Shown: positions 51,678 through 60,064 of the stretch, one piece after another
How positions within the stretch are numbered: the stretch's first letter is position 1
Layout: the number at the start of each line of letters is the position of its first letter
Source: Peptostreptococcaceae bacterium
GTDB lineage: Bacteria; Bacillota; Clostridia; Peptostreptococcales; Peptostreptococcaceae
Length of the DNA: 62,580 nt
Assembly: GCA_025210335.1 (NCBI GenBank)
Contig: JAOARY010000029.1
Coordinates: 1-62,580, forward strand
Reading direction: 5' to 3'
Made by a program: the position numbers and the translations under genes
Notes under the pieces: generated by a model
The model's database searches: none
Told to the model about the DNA's origin: nothing
Seen by the model: the letters and a program-made list of their open reading frames with translations, nothing else

Positions 51678-53861
51678 ATGGATAAACTAAAACAATGTGC
51701 TTTGGAATATAAAAAGCTTTTTAACAGAGATTTTCATATTACCTTAGAAAACAACACTACTCTTAAAACATATTTTGCAAAAAAACATTTTCATCATCTT
51801 ATAGGTTTACATAAGCTTGAAGATGTAAGAAAAGTTACATTATCTAAAACAAATACTGCAACTAATGTATATAATTATATTTTAAAAGGATATATAAAGT
51901 ATAACGATATAAGTTCAAGTAAACATTTTGATTTGATGAAAGATCGAGTAGATAACTTTAATTCTATTAATAGTATGTTGTTTGAAAAGATAATTGTAAA
52001 TTTCGATAGCTCAAAAGTACCTTCTACAAAACTAAATTCAAATATCATATTATTTCAGGATAAAGGAAATTATTATCTTCATTTATGTTTAGCACAAGAT
52101 AATTTAAATTTAAAAAATCCAATGATTTATTATCCTGAAACCTTTTTAGTTAGAGATGATGATTATTACATTAAGAATCAAAAAATATTAAAAGTAAAAG
52201 AATTAAAAATAATTGATTCTAAAAAACAAAATGTGCTATATGTATATAACCCGAATCAGATCCAAGAAGAAGTTGCTGCTACAATCATAAATTCAAAACA
52301 ACAAAGGAGGATTAACATGGCCGAGGATAAAACTAAAGAGATCCTGGAAAAATTAGAAAATGGAATAAAAGAAACAATGGACAGTGAAAAATATAAAGCT
52401 TTCTTAAAAGTACAATCACAATTTCATAATTATAGCTTTAATAATGCCATGCTTATTTACTTGCAACGTCCTGATGCAACGAGAGTAGCAGGTTATCAAG
52501 CCTGGAAGAAGAATTTTAAACGTCAAGTTATGAAAGGAGAGAAAGGAATTGGTATTCTTGCCCCTTCTCCGTATAAATATGACAAATGGATTGATAAACT
52601 AGATCCAAAAACAAAAGCACCAATAAAAGATCCTGCAACTGGTGAAGTTAAAAAAGAAAAGATAACACTTGAAGGTATAAAATTTAAAAAAGTGTCTGTA
52701 TTTGATGTAAAGCAAACAGAAGGAAAAGAATTACCTTCATTATGCAATGAGCTGCAAGGAAATAGTTCTAATGCCGAAAATATTATAAAAGCTATCAAGC
52801 AAGTATCAGAAGTACCTGTCATTGAAAAGAACATAGACAATGGAGCTAAAGGCTATTACAGTAGATTAGAGAACGTAATAGCAGTTCAAGAAGGCATGAG
52901 CCTGGACCAAACAGCTAAAACTCTAATACATGAATATGCACATTCGCAGCTACATAATACCGAGTCAGCAAAACTACTTGATAGAGCTACAAAAGAAGTT
53001 GAGGCTGAAAGTGTTGCTTATGTTGTATCAGATCGTTTTGGAGTAGATACATCTCAATACTCATTTGAGTACCTGGCAAGTTGGAGCAGTGGAAAAGATC
53101 TTAAAGAGTTAAAAGATTCATTTAGCCTGATCCAAAAAACAGCTAATAAAATGATCGAAAAAATCGAAAATGTACTAACTAAAGAGCTAGAGCTACAGCA
53201 AACACCAGTTAGACTAGAAATAGTTTGGAGTGAAAGCAGTATTTTAAAAGAAGGTCAGGTTCTTGGATTTAAAGAGGCTAATGATTTATTTACTAAACAT
53301 GAATCAGAGCTTTTCAAAACTAGAAATGAAAGCAAAGAATATGTTTCATACGAAAAAACTAAATTTAAAGTACATCTAATAGATGGTAGATCCTTTGAAG
53401 GAAGATTTGATTTTGGAGATGGAATTTATAAAGATCTAGCTGAATGTATTAAGAAAGAATGTTATATTGATGTAAATAAGTATATTAAAGAACATAAAGC
53501 TAAACAGCTAGGTCCTGTTGAAAACGAAAAAAATATTAATGTATTAGACAAAATTAAGGATCTATACAAAAAAGAATTTACTGCTATAAAGTACATATCT
53601 GAAAAAACAGCTAATATAATAGATAATCTAAATAAGCAAAATGGTGAAAATCTTACTATAAAAGAAATAAAGCAAACGTATAAAGAACTTGGTAAGAGAT
53701 TGGAGCAGAGTAACAATAAATCTGATATGGAAGAGTTTAAAGTTGTTAAAGATGTAATTGATGATTTGAAACAATCACAATTAAAAATGAAAAAGGAATT
53801 AGCTCATGAGAATGCACAAGAGCAAACAATGAAAACACAAGCTATTGAAATGGTTGATTAG
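51678..53861 (+). CDS. Polyvalent anti-restriction protein: PBECR4-like, ArdC and zincin domains
   Basis: 727 residues from the ATG at 51678 (site GGGGGA); an upstream in-frame TTG lies inside the terminator and is not credible. Residues 1-175 resemble the PBECR4 nuclease-like domain (FHHLIGLHKLEDVRKV). Residues 214-330 are an ArdC-type N-terminal domain (FNNAMLIYLQRPDATRVAGY). A zincin follows with HEYAH (418-422) and EAESVAYVV. About 520-610 resembles an LPD25-type domain (LIDGRSFEGRFDFGDG). The last 100 residues match the protein at 307. A perfect site AAAGGAGG (52303) precedes in-frame Met214, so two genes have fused and the ArdC part may also be made alone. Likely co-transferred to protect incoming DNA. 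Confidence 0.8.
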   Translation: MDKLKQCALEYKKLFNRDFHITLENNTTLKTYFAKKHFHHLIGLHKLEDVRKVTLSKTNTATNVYNYILKGYIKYNDISSSKHFDLMKDRVDNFNSINSMLFEKIIVNFDSSKVPSTKLNSNIILFQDKGNYYLHLCLAQDNLNLKNPMIYYPETFLVRDDDYYIKNQKILKVKELKIIDSKKQNVLYVYNPNQIQEEVAATIINSKQQRRINMAEDKTKEILEKLENGIKETMDSEKYKAFLKVQSQFHNYSFNNAMLIYLQRPDATRVAGYQAWKKNFKRQVMKGEKGIGILAPSPYKYDKWIDKLDPKTKAPIKDPATGEVKKEKITLEGIKFKKVSVFDVKQTEGKELPSLCNELQGNSSNAENIIKAIKQVSEVPVIEKNIDNGAKGYYSRLENVIAVQEGMSLDQTAKTLIHEYAHSQLHNTESAKLLDRATKEVEAESVAYVVSDRFGVDTSQYSFEYLASWSSGKDLKELKDSFSLIQKTANKMIEKIENVLTKELELQQTPVRLEIVWSESSILKEGQVLGFKEANDLFTKHESELFKTRNESKEYVSYEKTKFKVHLIDGRSFEGRFDFGDGIYKDLAECIKKECYIDVNKYIKEHKAKQLGPVENEKNINVLDKIKDLYKKEFTAIKYISEKTANIIDNLNKQNGENLTIKEIKQTYKELGKRLEQSNNKSDMEEFKVVKDVIDDLKQSQLKMKKELAHENAQEQTMKTQAIEMVD

Positions 53862-53876
53862 AAAGGGGATATTTAT

Positions 53877-54119
53877 ATGTCAATTAAATTTAATTTTGAA
53901 GAATCAGAGCTTTTAAATAATTTTTTAGAAGATGTAGCTAGTGGAATACCTTCTAAAGATACCATTATACAACGAATAGAAAATGCAATATCTAATACCG
54001 CAGATCCTGAACTTATAACGATTGCAAAAAATGCTATTGAAAAAATTAATAGTTTAAATGAAAATGAAATAAATAAACTATTTAAATCTATACCTATAAT
54101 TCCGGACCTATCTTATTAA
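53877..54119 (+). CDS. Hypothetical 80-residue protein
   Basis: 16 bases after the polyvalent gene, site AAAGGGGAT. Soluble, helical (FNFEESELLNNFLEDVASG). Could be a partner or antitoxin-like protein for the upstream nuclease-like domain, by position only. A terminator follows at 54127. Confidence 0.55.
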   Translation: MSIKFNFEESELLNNFLEDVASGIPSKDTIIQRIENAISNTADPELITIAKNAIEKINSLNENEINKLFKSIPIIPDLSY

Positions 54120-54126
54120 ACACTTG

Positions 54127-54152
54127 AAAAGCCTCAATTTTGAGGCTTTTTT
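54127..54152 (+). terminator. Terminator
   Basis: AAAAGCCTCA-ATTT-TGAGGCTTTT followed by T residues; ends the polyvalent transcript. Confidence 0.85.
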
Positions 54153-54196
54153 ATTTTGTAAAAAAATATAAAAAAATCCCTGTTTTTTTGTTGTTT

Positions 54197-54228
54197 GTAT
54201 TGCAATTTGCAGTACAAAATGTTATAAT
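54197..54228 (+). promoter_or_regulatory. Promoter with GTATTGCA operator covering the -35 (second member)
   Basis: TTGCAA (54200-54205), 17 bases, TATAAT (54223-54228), with the operator GTATTGCA-ATT-TGCAGTAC at 54197-54215. Same operator and register as at 48655-48686. Confidence 0.75.
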
Positions 54229-54268
54229 ATTTATAAGATCAATTAATTTAGTTAAGGAGTGGTTGTTG

Positions 54269-54520
54269 ATGATGAATTTTGGAAAATGGCTTGATACTTT
54301 TATAGAGGAAAAGGAACTACCGATTAAAAATTTTGCTATTGAACACAAAGGATTTACTCATTTCATTGATAGTAAAAAAGTGATTAGCTTAATAAAACAA
54401 GCTCCATCACAAGAGCAAGAACAAATTAAAAGTATAATAGTTAAAATAGATTTTAAGAATGGAGATGTAAATCATTTCTTAGAACATCTTGCTAAGGGCT
54501 ATATAGTTAATAATTATTAA
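54269..54520 (+). CDS. Hypothetical 83-residue protein
   Basis: ATG at 54269 after AAGGAG; the longer frame upstream crosses the promoter and is rejected. Soluble: NFGKWLDTFIEEKELPIKNF, then VISLIKQAPSQEQEQIKSI. It shares a promoter design with the gene at 48721, so the two are probably co-regulated. Unrecognised. Confidence 0.55.
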   Translation: MMNFGKWLDTFIEEKELPIKNFAIEHKGFTHFIDSKKVISLIKQAPSQEQEQIKSIIVKIDFKNGDVNHFLEHLAKGYIVNNY

Positions 54521-54550
54521 TCTAGTGGGGGATTTCCCCCTCGTTGGATT
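54519..54550 (+). terminator. GC-rich hairpin after the 83-residue gene
   Basis: AATC, GGGGG-ATTT-CCCCC and GGATT arms with internal mismatches. Very stable core for this AT-rich plasmid but no T-run, so a terminator or an mRNA-stability element. Confidence 0.4.
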
Positions 54551-54720
54551 AAAGTAAGGAGGTACTGCAAAAAAGGGTTTTAAAGTTTGTGTATTAGATG
54601 TGAAATAAAAATAATTGATTAGATCCTTAAAATACTACTTTCAAAATCATCATTAAGCATTTATATAAAAACTTAGTATATAATATAACTGAATTTTAGT
54701 TTAAAGGAGGAATTAAGTAT

Positions 54721-54891
54721 ATGGCTAGACCAAAGACATTACAAATGAGAGTGACAGAAGAGGAATATGATGTTATAGAAAAAAAAGCAAAATCATTAGG
54801 ATTAACTATATCCAATTATATGAGAATGGTTTGTTTACATGTTAAAATTGATTTTTCAATACAACCAAGTGAAAACGAATCTGAAAATTAA
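54721..54891 (+). CDS. MobC/Arc-like ribbon-helix-helix protein
   Basis: 56 residues, site AAAGGAGG. MARPKTLQMRVTEEEYDVIE and LGLTISNYMRMVCLHV are a textbook ribbon-helix-helix pattern like the head of MobC proteins. A candidate binder of the operators at 48655 and 54197, or of oriT. Confidence 0.65.
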   Translation: MARPKTLQMRVTEEEYDVIEKKAKSLGLTISNYMRMVCLHVKIDFSIQPSENESEN

Positions 54892-54921
54892 ATGAAACTA
54901 ATGTTAATTGGGGGTATTTAA

Positions 54922-55284
54922 ATGCATATTATAACAGCTTACTACTATGCATGTGCAGACTATTTAAAAGAATATTTACCTTGTATCCCAAAGTTGAAAT
55001 TAACAAATGCCAAGACTTATTATGGAAGAATCTATATAAAAAACGGTGAATTTGAATCAATAGCTTTAAGTAAATGGAATTTAGATTGTGGAAGATCTGA
55101 ATGGTGGGATAAAGAAGATATTGATATATTGATTGAAACTATTTGCCATGAATTTGCACACATGAGCATTTGGGAACATGGAAAAGATCATGATGAATTA
55201 ACAAGATTATTCATAATTCTTGCTAAAAGCAGAATAGAACTACAAGCATTAAATGAGCATCAAAAGTTAGAAATGTGTTGTTAG
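54922..55284 (+). CDS. SprT-like zinc metallopeptidase
   Basis: 120 residues, site TTGGGGG. The metal motif HEFAH (76-80) with a following HGKDHDELT third-ligand region, and the upstream strand YYGRIYIKNGEF with LSKWNLDCG, match SprT-like domains. It is a minimal form with no zinc ribbon. SprT-like proteases often act on DNA-bound proteins; here the target is unknown. Confidence 0.7.
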   Translation: MHIITAYYYACADYLKEYLPCIPKLKLTNAKTYYGRIYIKNGEFESIALSKWNLDCGRSEWWDKEDIDILIETICHEFAHMSIWEHGKDHDELTRLFIILAKSRIELQALNEHQKLEMCC

Positions 55285-55306
55285 ATCATGTTCTAAGGAG
55301 GTTAAA

Positions 55307-55417
55307 ATGATTTTAAAATGGCTTTTATCGAATTTAGAGCCTACTAGTCACCTGATCTATATTTTAGGTTCTATGGTTATATTTATTAGCGGTTTTGTTA
55401 TTGGTAAAAAGAGTTAA
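55307..55417 (+). CDS. 36-residue single-helix membrane peptide
   Basis: Strong site AAGGAGG. MILKWLLSNLEPTSHL then one helix IYILGSMVIFISGFVIG and KKS. Between SprT-like and hypothetical genes. Confidence 0.45.
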   Translation: MILKWLLSNLEPTSHLIYILGSMVIFISGFVIGKKS

Positions 55418-55447
55418 TCTTTAAATTTAAAACAGGAGGGATATATC

Positions 55448-55906
55448 TTGAACAAATTAAAAATTTTAGAATGGGCTAATAATCTGATTGAACAATATGA
55501 AGAATATGGAACTACAGTTATCGAAGAAACATCTAATGACATTCAATATTGTTTAGATCAACTTAAAATTGAATGTGATGATTTAAGAGAAGAAATAAAA
55601 GATTTAGTAAATATAGACTTTAAATTTCATGTTACTAATTTAGTAAAAGTAAAATTAACTCAATATGGTATTAAAGAATTAAACAAAAGAGATGAAGAAT
55701 TATGTGAGTTAGCAGATTTAAAAAACTTTGATAGATCACTAATAGAAAGTCAGTTGTATAAAGTAGATGAACTCATAGATGAACAAGGATATTTCACAAT
55801 TGAATTATGGAGATTAATGAATGTATTTGGATCATATCTTTATGAAAGCCATGATATGGTATTTGAATCTGAAATAATTTTCTTAAATGAGAAAGTGAGC
55901 GATTAA
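55448..55906 (+). CDS. Hypothetical 152-residue acidic helical protein
   Basis: TTG start after CAGGAGGG. Soluble, Glu/Asp-rich (QLKIECDDLREEIKDLVNID). No recognised family. It ends one base before the next gene starts. Confidence 0.55.
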   Translation: MNKLKILEWANNLIEQYEEYGTTVIEETSNDIQYCLDQLKIECDDLREEIKDLVNIDFKFHVTNLVKVKLTQYGIKELNKRDEELCELADLKNFDRSLIESQLYKVDELIDEQGYFTIELWRLMNVFGSYLYESHDMVFESEIIFLNEKVSD

Positions 55907-55907
55907 T

Positions 55908-56228
55908 ATGGAAATAAAAGATAATATTGAAGAATTAAGTGAAGGCGAAAAACAAATTCTAGCTTTTTCTTTATTTGATAGATATATAGATAATAGGCAT
56001 CATAATGAAGATGCTTATACTGAAACAATTAAAGATCTAATTTATAAAATAGAGCTAGATAAATATCTTCCAAATCAGTTTGAAAGCAATAGGGAGTTAC
56101 TTTATAATAAGTTGAATTTATCTAAAGAATACAATTATTTAAAAGATAAGCTAGATAGTAAAAATCATATTATTGTTATTTTATGTTTTATTAATTTAAT
56201 ATTATCAGTATTAAATTTTATTAAATAA
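55908..56228 (+). CDS. Hypothetical tail-anchored protein
   Basis: 106 residues; a soluble helical body (EELSEGEKQILAFSLFDRYI) and a single C-terminal helix (HIIVILCFINLILSVLNF), so it is likely a tail-anchored cytosolic protein. Adjacent to and probably translated with the previous gene. Confidence 0.5.
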   Translation: MEIKDNIEELSEGEKQILAFSLFDRYIDNRHHNEDAYTETIKDLIYKIELDKYLPNQFESNRELLYNKLNLSKEYNYLKDKLDSKNHIIVILCFINLILSVLNFIK

Positions 56229-56247
56229 AATCATAGAGGTGTGAGCA

Positions 56248-56424
56248 ATGAAAAAAACAGTTGTTTTCAAATATAAAGAAGGTTGGGGAGATCATACCGT
56301 AAAAGAAGAAGAATTTGAATATGAAAGTGATGCAACAGAAGAAGAGATACAAAAAGATTATGAAGAATGGGTTTGGAATATGATAGGTGATAAATTCACT
56401 TGGTATTATAAAGAAAATAAGTGA
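56248..56424 (+). CDS. Hypothetical 58-residue acidic protein
   Basis: Site AGAGGTG. Rich in Glu, Trp and Tyr (KKTVVFKYKEGWGDHTVKEE). Soluble; unrecognised. The acidic, aromatic composition could mimic DNA, but that is speculation. Confidence 0.5.
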   Translation: MKKTVVFKYKEGWGDHTVKEEEFEYESDATEEEIQKDYEEWVWNMIGDKFTWYYKENK

Positions 56425-56458
56425 ATTTGAGTAAGTTTTTTACTAAGGAGTGAACAAG

Positions 56459-56662
56459 ATGAAACTAATAAAAATGATACAGGTCAAAAAAGTATGGTAT
56501 TTTGTTTGGGCTTTATGCTTTATTATCGGTCTTACATATGATGAAATCATTGAAAAAACAGATGATTTATCAGCTTTTATTGCTACTGGTATTGCTTGTT
56601 TTTTTATATTCTGTATTCTTAAAATGATTCAAAATTATATCAGGAGGTATTCAAATGAATGA
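56459..56662 (+). CDS. Small two-helix membrane protein
   Basis: 67 residues from the ATG at 56459 after AAGGAG; a GTG three codons upstream overlaps the ribosome site. Helices at about 12-28 and 41-58. Overlaps the next gene by 8 bases, implying coupling. Confidence 0.5.
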   Translation: MKLIKMIQVKKVWYFVWALCFIIGLTYDEIIEKTDDLSAFIATGIACFFIFCILKMIQNYIRRYSNE

Positions 56663-57155
56663 TGATGAAATATACCAAAAAATATTTAAAGCTAGAATGA
56701 ATAAAACTATATTAATCGGAATCGTTATTTTTGTTGTTATCCCTCTTCTATTTAACGTAACCTTTAACCTAATGAAAAAATCAGGTAATGATCTTATTGA
56801 TTCTTATTACCAAAAGCATAATTTTCATTACAAACAAGGTGTTGTAAATAAAAAAATTACCGAAGGTAAATTACTTGGAAAAAATAAAATAATAGTTTTT
56901 AGTATTGAAAATAAACAATATACACAAAGAATTTATAATGATGATTATTATTTATTTGAAATAAATAAACCTATTCATGTAGTATTCAATGAAGATAAAG
57001 AAACACAAGAAGTTGAAATTGAAGATGTTTATACAAGTTTAGATTCTGATTCATTTAAAAGCTTATTAAAAGAAATAAAAGAGAATAAATCCATTATAAA
57101 AGGATTACCTACAGATCTATCACCACAAGCAAATTCTAGTGGTAAAAGCAATTAA
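56655..57155 (+). CDS. Hypothetical signal-anchored protein
   Basis: 166 residues, site AGGAGG within the end of the previous gene. Helix at about 18-40, then a soluble strand-rich domain (KQGVVNKKITEGKLLGKNKI, IHVVFNEDKETQEVEIEDV) resembling small OB- or SH3-like domains of membrane proteins. Unrecognised. Confidence 0.55.
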   Translation: MNDDEIYQKIFKARMNKTILIGIVIFVVIPLLFNVTFNLMKKSGNDLIDSYYQKHNFHYKQGVVNKKITEGKLLGKNKIIVFSIENKQYTQRIYNDDYYLFEINKPIHVVFNEDKETQEVEIEDVYTSLDSDSFKSLLKEIKENKSIIKGLPTDLSPQANSSGKSN

Positions 57156-57331
57156 AAAACCAATACTATGAGAGGGTATTATTGAATTGTTTATTATTTT
57201 CAATAAGTAATTCAATAACTTTTTCAATAGATTATAAGTAAGCAATATCAGTGTTTACACAATTTGTTCAATAACTTTTTCAATAAGAAGTTCAATAAAT
57301 ATAATTTTAAATTTTATATGGGGGTATTCAA
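57156..57331. repeat. Long-repeat cluster 1 (TTCAATAA family)
   Basis: One full 47-base unit at 57211-57257: TTCAATAAC, TTTTTCAATA, then ATAAG-TAAG-CAATATCAGTG. A partial unit follows from 57268. Further full units lie at 59356, 61894 and 62021, so the repeats bracket the ParB-like/MerR-like genes and reach the origin. Candidate centromere or regulator sites. Confidence 0.65.
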
Positions 57332-58189
57332 ATGCACACGATAAAATTAACTGGTAAACCAGTTAGTAAATTAAGAGATATCAAAGGAGGAATCTATGCT
57401 TTTGATATGGAGGAGGCAGGATCTGCTGCTGCACCAAAAGGGTTATATACAAGCTCAAAAATTTTATATACTGTATTTATAAATAAAAAACAATTACAAA
57501 AACTAGGGTTAGCAAGAGAACAGTTTTTTAAAACAAAGTTTTTAATACAAGGAGAGCCTGTATTAGATGTACCTTTAAATCTTTGCCCAGGAGAAATAGG
57601 AGTCACTACTTTTCAGATATCACCTATACAACAACCAACAGCTCCTAAAGAAAATGCCGAAACTAAAGCAGCAGTTTCTAATGATACCAAAAATCAAGAA
57701 CCTGTTTTAGAAGAACATATTCATATAGATAGAGTAATTATTCTTGAAAAAGCGAAGGAGCAAGTACCTAATCCTAAAAAGCAAAAAACATTAGAAACAT
57801 ATATTGAAGAACATGGGAAAATGAAACAACCTTTAATTATCACTGTAAAAAATGGTAGAGCAGTACTTACTAGTAGATATGGAGACTACCTAGCAGCTCA
57901 AAAATTAGGACTAGATAAAGTATTAGTAAAATATCAACCTTTTTCAGTTAAAGATTATCCTGATAAAACAGATGATGTAATTTTATTATCTAAAATAAAT
58001 ATACCTGAACATCTAACACCATCTAATCCATTAAAGATTAAACAAAAGGTTGATTACTATAAAGAAAATAATAAATTTATTAAACCTATTGAAGTTGATA
58101 AAGAAACATTGACATTAAAAGATGGATATACTACTTATACAGCATCTAAAGAGTTAAACTTAGATTATATACCTGTTACATACATTTAA
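57332..58189 (+). CDS. ParB/Srx-like protein with two related domains
   Basis: 285 residues, site ATGGGGG. After an N-terminal strand domain (1-90), two ParB-N/Srx-like units are visible: about 135-208 (LETYIEEHGKMKQPLIITVK, GDYLAAQKLGLDKVLVKY) and 222-285 (LLSKINIPEHLTPSNPLKIK, KPIEVDKETLTLKDGYTTY). The second keeps the DGY...A...L pattern typical of ParB-like folds. No helix-turn-helix is obvious. It may bind the flanking long repeats or use a nucleotide; function inferred. Confidence 0.6.
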   Translation: MHTIKLTGKPVSKLRDIKGGIYAFDMEEAGSAAAPKGLYTSSKILYTVFINKKQLQKLGLAREQFFKTKFLIQGEPVLDVPLNLCPGEIGVTTFQISPIQQPTAPKENAETKAAVSNDTKNQEPVLEEHIHIDRVIILEKAKEQVPNPKKQKTLETYIEEHGKMKQPLIITVKNGRAVLTSRYGDYLAAQKLGLDKVLVKYQPFSVKDYPDKTDDVILLSKINIPEHLTPSNPLKIKQKVDYYKENNKFIKPIEVDKETLTLKDGYTTYTASKELNLDYIPVTYI

Positions 58190-58229
58190 TTAATAAATTC
58201 AATATTTCATTATTAAAGGGGGTTTGGAT

Positions 58230-58673
58230 ATGAAGAGAATATTTAAAATATTATCGATCATGGTAACTATAAATTTTGTTTTAGGTTTTACTTTTATCGG
58301 TTGGTTAGGCTTTACGTTAGTAGCTCCTTCATTAAAAGATACTGGCATTACTGCTAAAGATCTATTTAGAAAAGATATTGATCCTCAAAAAATAGAAAAG
58401 TTTGAACAAAATATATCTTCTCAAAGTTCACAGCTAGGTAAAAGTGCAGCTAATACAGTTATTAAAGGGGTTGAAAAATTATTTCCTTCCCCTGACTTTG
58501 ACTATTCAAATTTTCCTGCTGCTGAGTATCCATACCCTTCCATAGATGAAGTGCTAGAAATGCAAAACCAAAAAGTAGAAGAAGGTATTGCGGAAGGCTT
58601 GAAGAACTTAGAAGATATGGAGGCACATAATAAGATCGTAAGAAAAAAGGCACTTGCAGACTATCAATATTAA
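58230..58673 (+). CDS. Signal-anchored hypothetical protein
   Basis: 147 residues from the ATG at 58230 after GGGGG; a TTG two codons earlier is possible. Helix about 9-33, then an exported, Gln/Ser/Pro-containing region (NISSQSSQLGKSAANTVIKG, PAAEYPYPSIDEV) and a charged helix. No domain recognised. Confidence 0.55.
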   Translation: MKRIFKILSIMVTINFVLGFTFIGWLGFTLVAPSLKDTGITAKDLFRKDIDPQKIEKFEQNISSQSSQLGKSAANTVIKGVEKLFPSPDFDYSNFPAAEYPYPSIDEVLEMQNQKVEEGIAEGLKNLEDMEAHNKIVRKKALADYQY

Positions 58674-58686
58674 ATAGTGTTTTGGT

Positions 58687-58714
58687 CTAACGTAACAGGT
58701 TATTCTTACGTTAG
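58687..58714 (+). promoter_or_regulatory. Operator-like inverted repeat before the MerR-like gene
   Basis: CTAACGTAA and TTACGTTAG are perfect 9-bp arms 10 bases apart. More CTTACGT motifs follow near 58728 and 58740. MerR-type proteins bind such palindromes in their own promoters. Confidence 0.65.
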
Positions 58715-58774
58715 GTATTACATACGCTTACGTTATGATTCTTACGTCAACTGATAAAGAAAGGTGTTTGTATT

Positions 58775-59299
58775 ATGGAAGAATTATTTTATACAATCAA
58801 AGAAGTTTCAGAACGTTTGGGAGTATCATATAGGACCCTTCATTATTACGAACAAAAATTTGAATTAGAAATCAATCGTGATGGATCAGGAAACCGTAAT
58901 TATTCTGAATATGATGTTGAATTATTAGAAAAGATAGTTGATCTAAAAACTAAAGGTTTGAAATTAGATGCTATTAAAGAGTTGTTAAAAGAGAAAGGGA
59001 TCTTAAAACCAAATGAAAATAATGTAGTTGTTGTTGATGAAAAATCATTAGATATTAAAGACTTTTTAATCAGCGAAATTAAATCAACTATAGTTCAGGA
59101 GCTTAAGCATCATTACCAGGAAACAAATAATAAACTAGATGATCTAAGCAAAGAAAACGAATTGTTACATGAGGAGATACGTAATCTCCAACGTCAGAGT
59201 GAAAATCATTATAATAAAATAGATCAGAAATTAACATCTTGGAGAGAAAATCAGCAGCCCTGGTATAAGGCCTGTTTCAACAAACTATTTAATAAGTAA
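58775..59299 (+). CDS. MerR-type DNA-binding protein with coiled-coil tail
   Basis: 174 residues, site AAAGGTG. A winged-helix MerR head (FYTIKEVSERLGVSYRTLHY, then GNRNYSEYDVELLEKIVDLK), and from about 105 a coiled coil (DDLSKENELLHEEIRNLQRQ) ending WYKACFNKLFNK. The tail with no ligand domain resembles plasmid MerR-like or RacA-like proteins used in DNA organisation or segregation. It lies between two clusters of long TTCAATAA repeats. Confidence 0.7.
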   Translation: MEELFYTIKEVSERLGVSYRTLHYYEQKFELEINRDGSGNRNYSEYDVELLEKIVDLKTKGLKLDAIKELLKEKGILKPNENNVVVVDEKSLDIKDFLISEIKSTIVQELKHHYQETNNKLDDLSKENELLHEEIRNLQRQSENHYNKIDQKLTSWRENQQPWYKACFNKLFNK

Positions 59300-59470
59300 T
59301 TTTTAATGCTTATTGAATAGTTTGTTGTATATTCAATAAAAAATCCAATAACATATTCAATAACTTTTTAAATAGCCTACAAGCTAGTAATATCAAGTTG
59401 TTTCAGCTTTTTTCAATAAGTAATTCAATAAAGACTTCAATAATAAATTCAATAACATTTTTGGTTATTT
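59300..59470. repeat. Long-repeat cluster 2 (TTCAATAA family)
   Basis: A full unit at 59356-59398 (TTCAATAAC, TTTTTAAATA, CAAGCTAGTAATATCAAG) and several TTCAATAA half-units between 59325 and 59458. It immediately follows the MerR-like gene. Confidence 0.65.
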
Positions 59471-59497
59471 TGTAATCTATTGTAAATAAATCCACTA

Positions 59498-59527
59498 TTT
59501 ACACGGATTCAAAGTATGGTATATAAT
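59498..59527 (+). promoter_or_regulatory. Promoter of the rep leader transcript
   Basis: TTTACA (59498-59503), 18 bases, TATAAT (59522-59527). The -35 is one arm of TGTAAATA...TATTTACA (59481-59503), a possible operator. The leader would be about 530 bases long. Confidence 0.65.
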
Positions 59528-59572
59528 ATTATTAGTTTAATTAAATTGTAAACAAATGTGGTTTTAAAATAA

Positions 59573-59757
59573 AGTCTGATAATTTGTAAAAAAGATTGAT
59601 AATTTATAAAAAAATTTGATCTAAATATATAAGTTTAATTCATTGAAGTGTTGCGATTTCAATGTTATATATTAAGAACGTTCAAACTTTTAAATAAATT
59701 AGCTTGTATTTTTATTTAAAAATATATAGTTTTAATCAAACTTTTTTATAAAAAAAC
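59573..59757. repeat. AAAAAAGTTTGATC-type repeats in the rep leader
   Basis: Two direct variants at about 59585-59622 and one inverted variant at 59730-59757 (AATCAAACTTTTTTATAAA). Same motif and same direct-left, inverted-right layout as 50597-50860. Confidence 0.6.
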
Positions 59758-59767
59758 AACAAAAACT

Positions 59768-59898
59768 AAAAAAGCTCCATTAATCTTCCGAGGTTATAAA
59801 GTACGACCAATACTCTATAATCTTCAAAATGAAGTGTCTAGCACACACATTCACTTTGAATTGAGAAGTTTAACAGAACTTTCCGATTCGTAATATAC
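59768..59898 (-). ncRNA. Candidate antisense (countertranscript) RNA controlling rep
   Basis: On the minus strand TTGCAA (59933-59928), exactly 17 bases and TATACT (59910-59905) form a good promoter. Reading leftward, the transcript would start near 59898 and reach six T residues at 59773-59768, about 130 bases. The final hairpin is weak. It is fully complementary to the rep leader, whose own terminator lies downstream at 59999-60037: the layout of antisense-driven attenuation known from pIP501-type plasmids. Confidence 0.5.
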
Positions 59899-59998
59899 AA
59901 TAATAGTATATCATTATTATCGTATAATTGCAATATAGAGCAGTACAAAATTATATTGTTTTGGAAAAAAATGTTAATCTCCTTAAATCAAAGTATTC

Positions 59999-60037
59999 AA
60001 GTCTGTTGTGTTAGTTACTTCACAATGGACTTTTTTT
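59999..60037 (+). terminator. Attenuator in the rep leader
   Basis: AAGTC-TG-TTGTG pairs with CACAA-TG-GACTT and is followed by seven T residues, 28 bases before the GTG of rep. Confidence 0.7.
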
Positions 60038-60064
60038 ATTTTGATTAAGAGGGGAGGGTTTACA

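Noticed and set aside
54140..54268. Longer start for the 83-residue protein
   Set aside because: The region contains a terminator tail and the promoter at 54200-54228.
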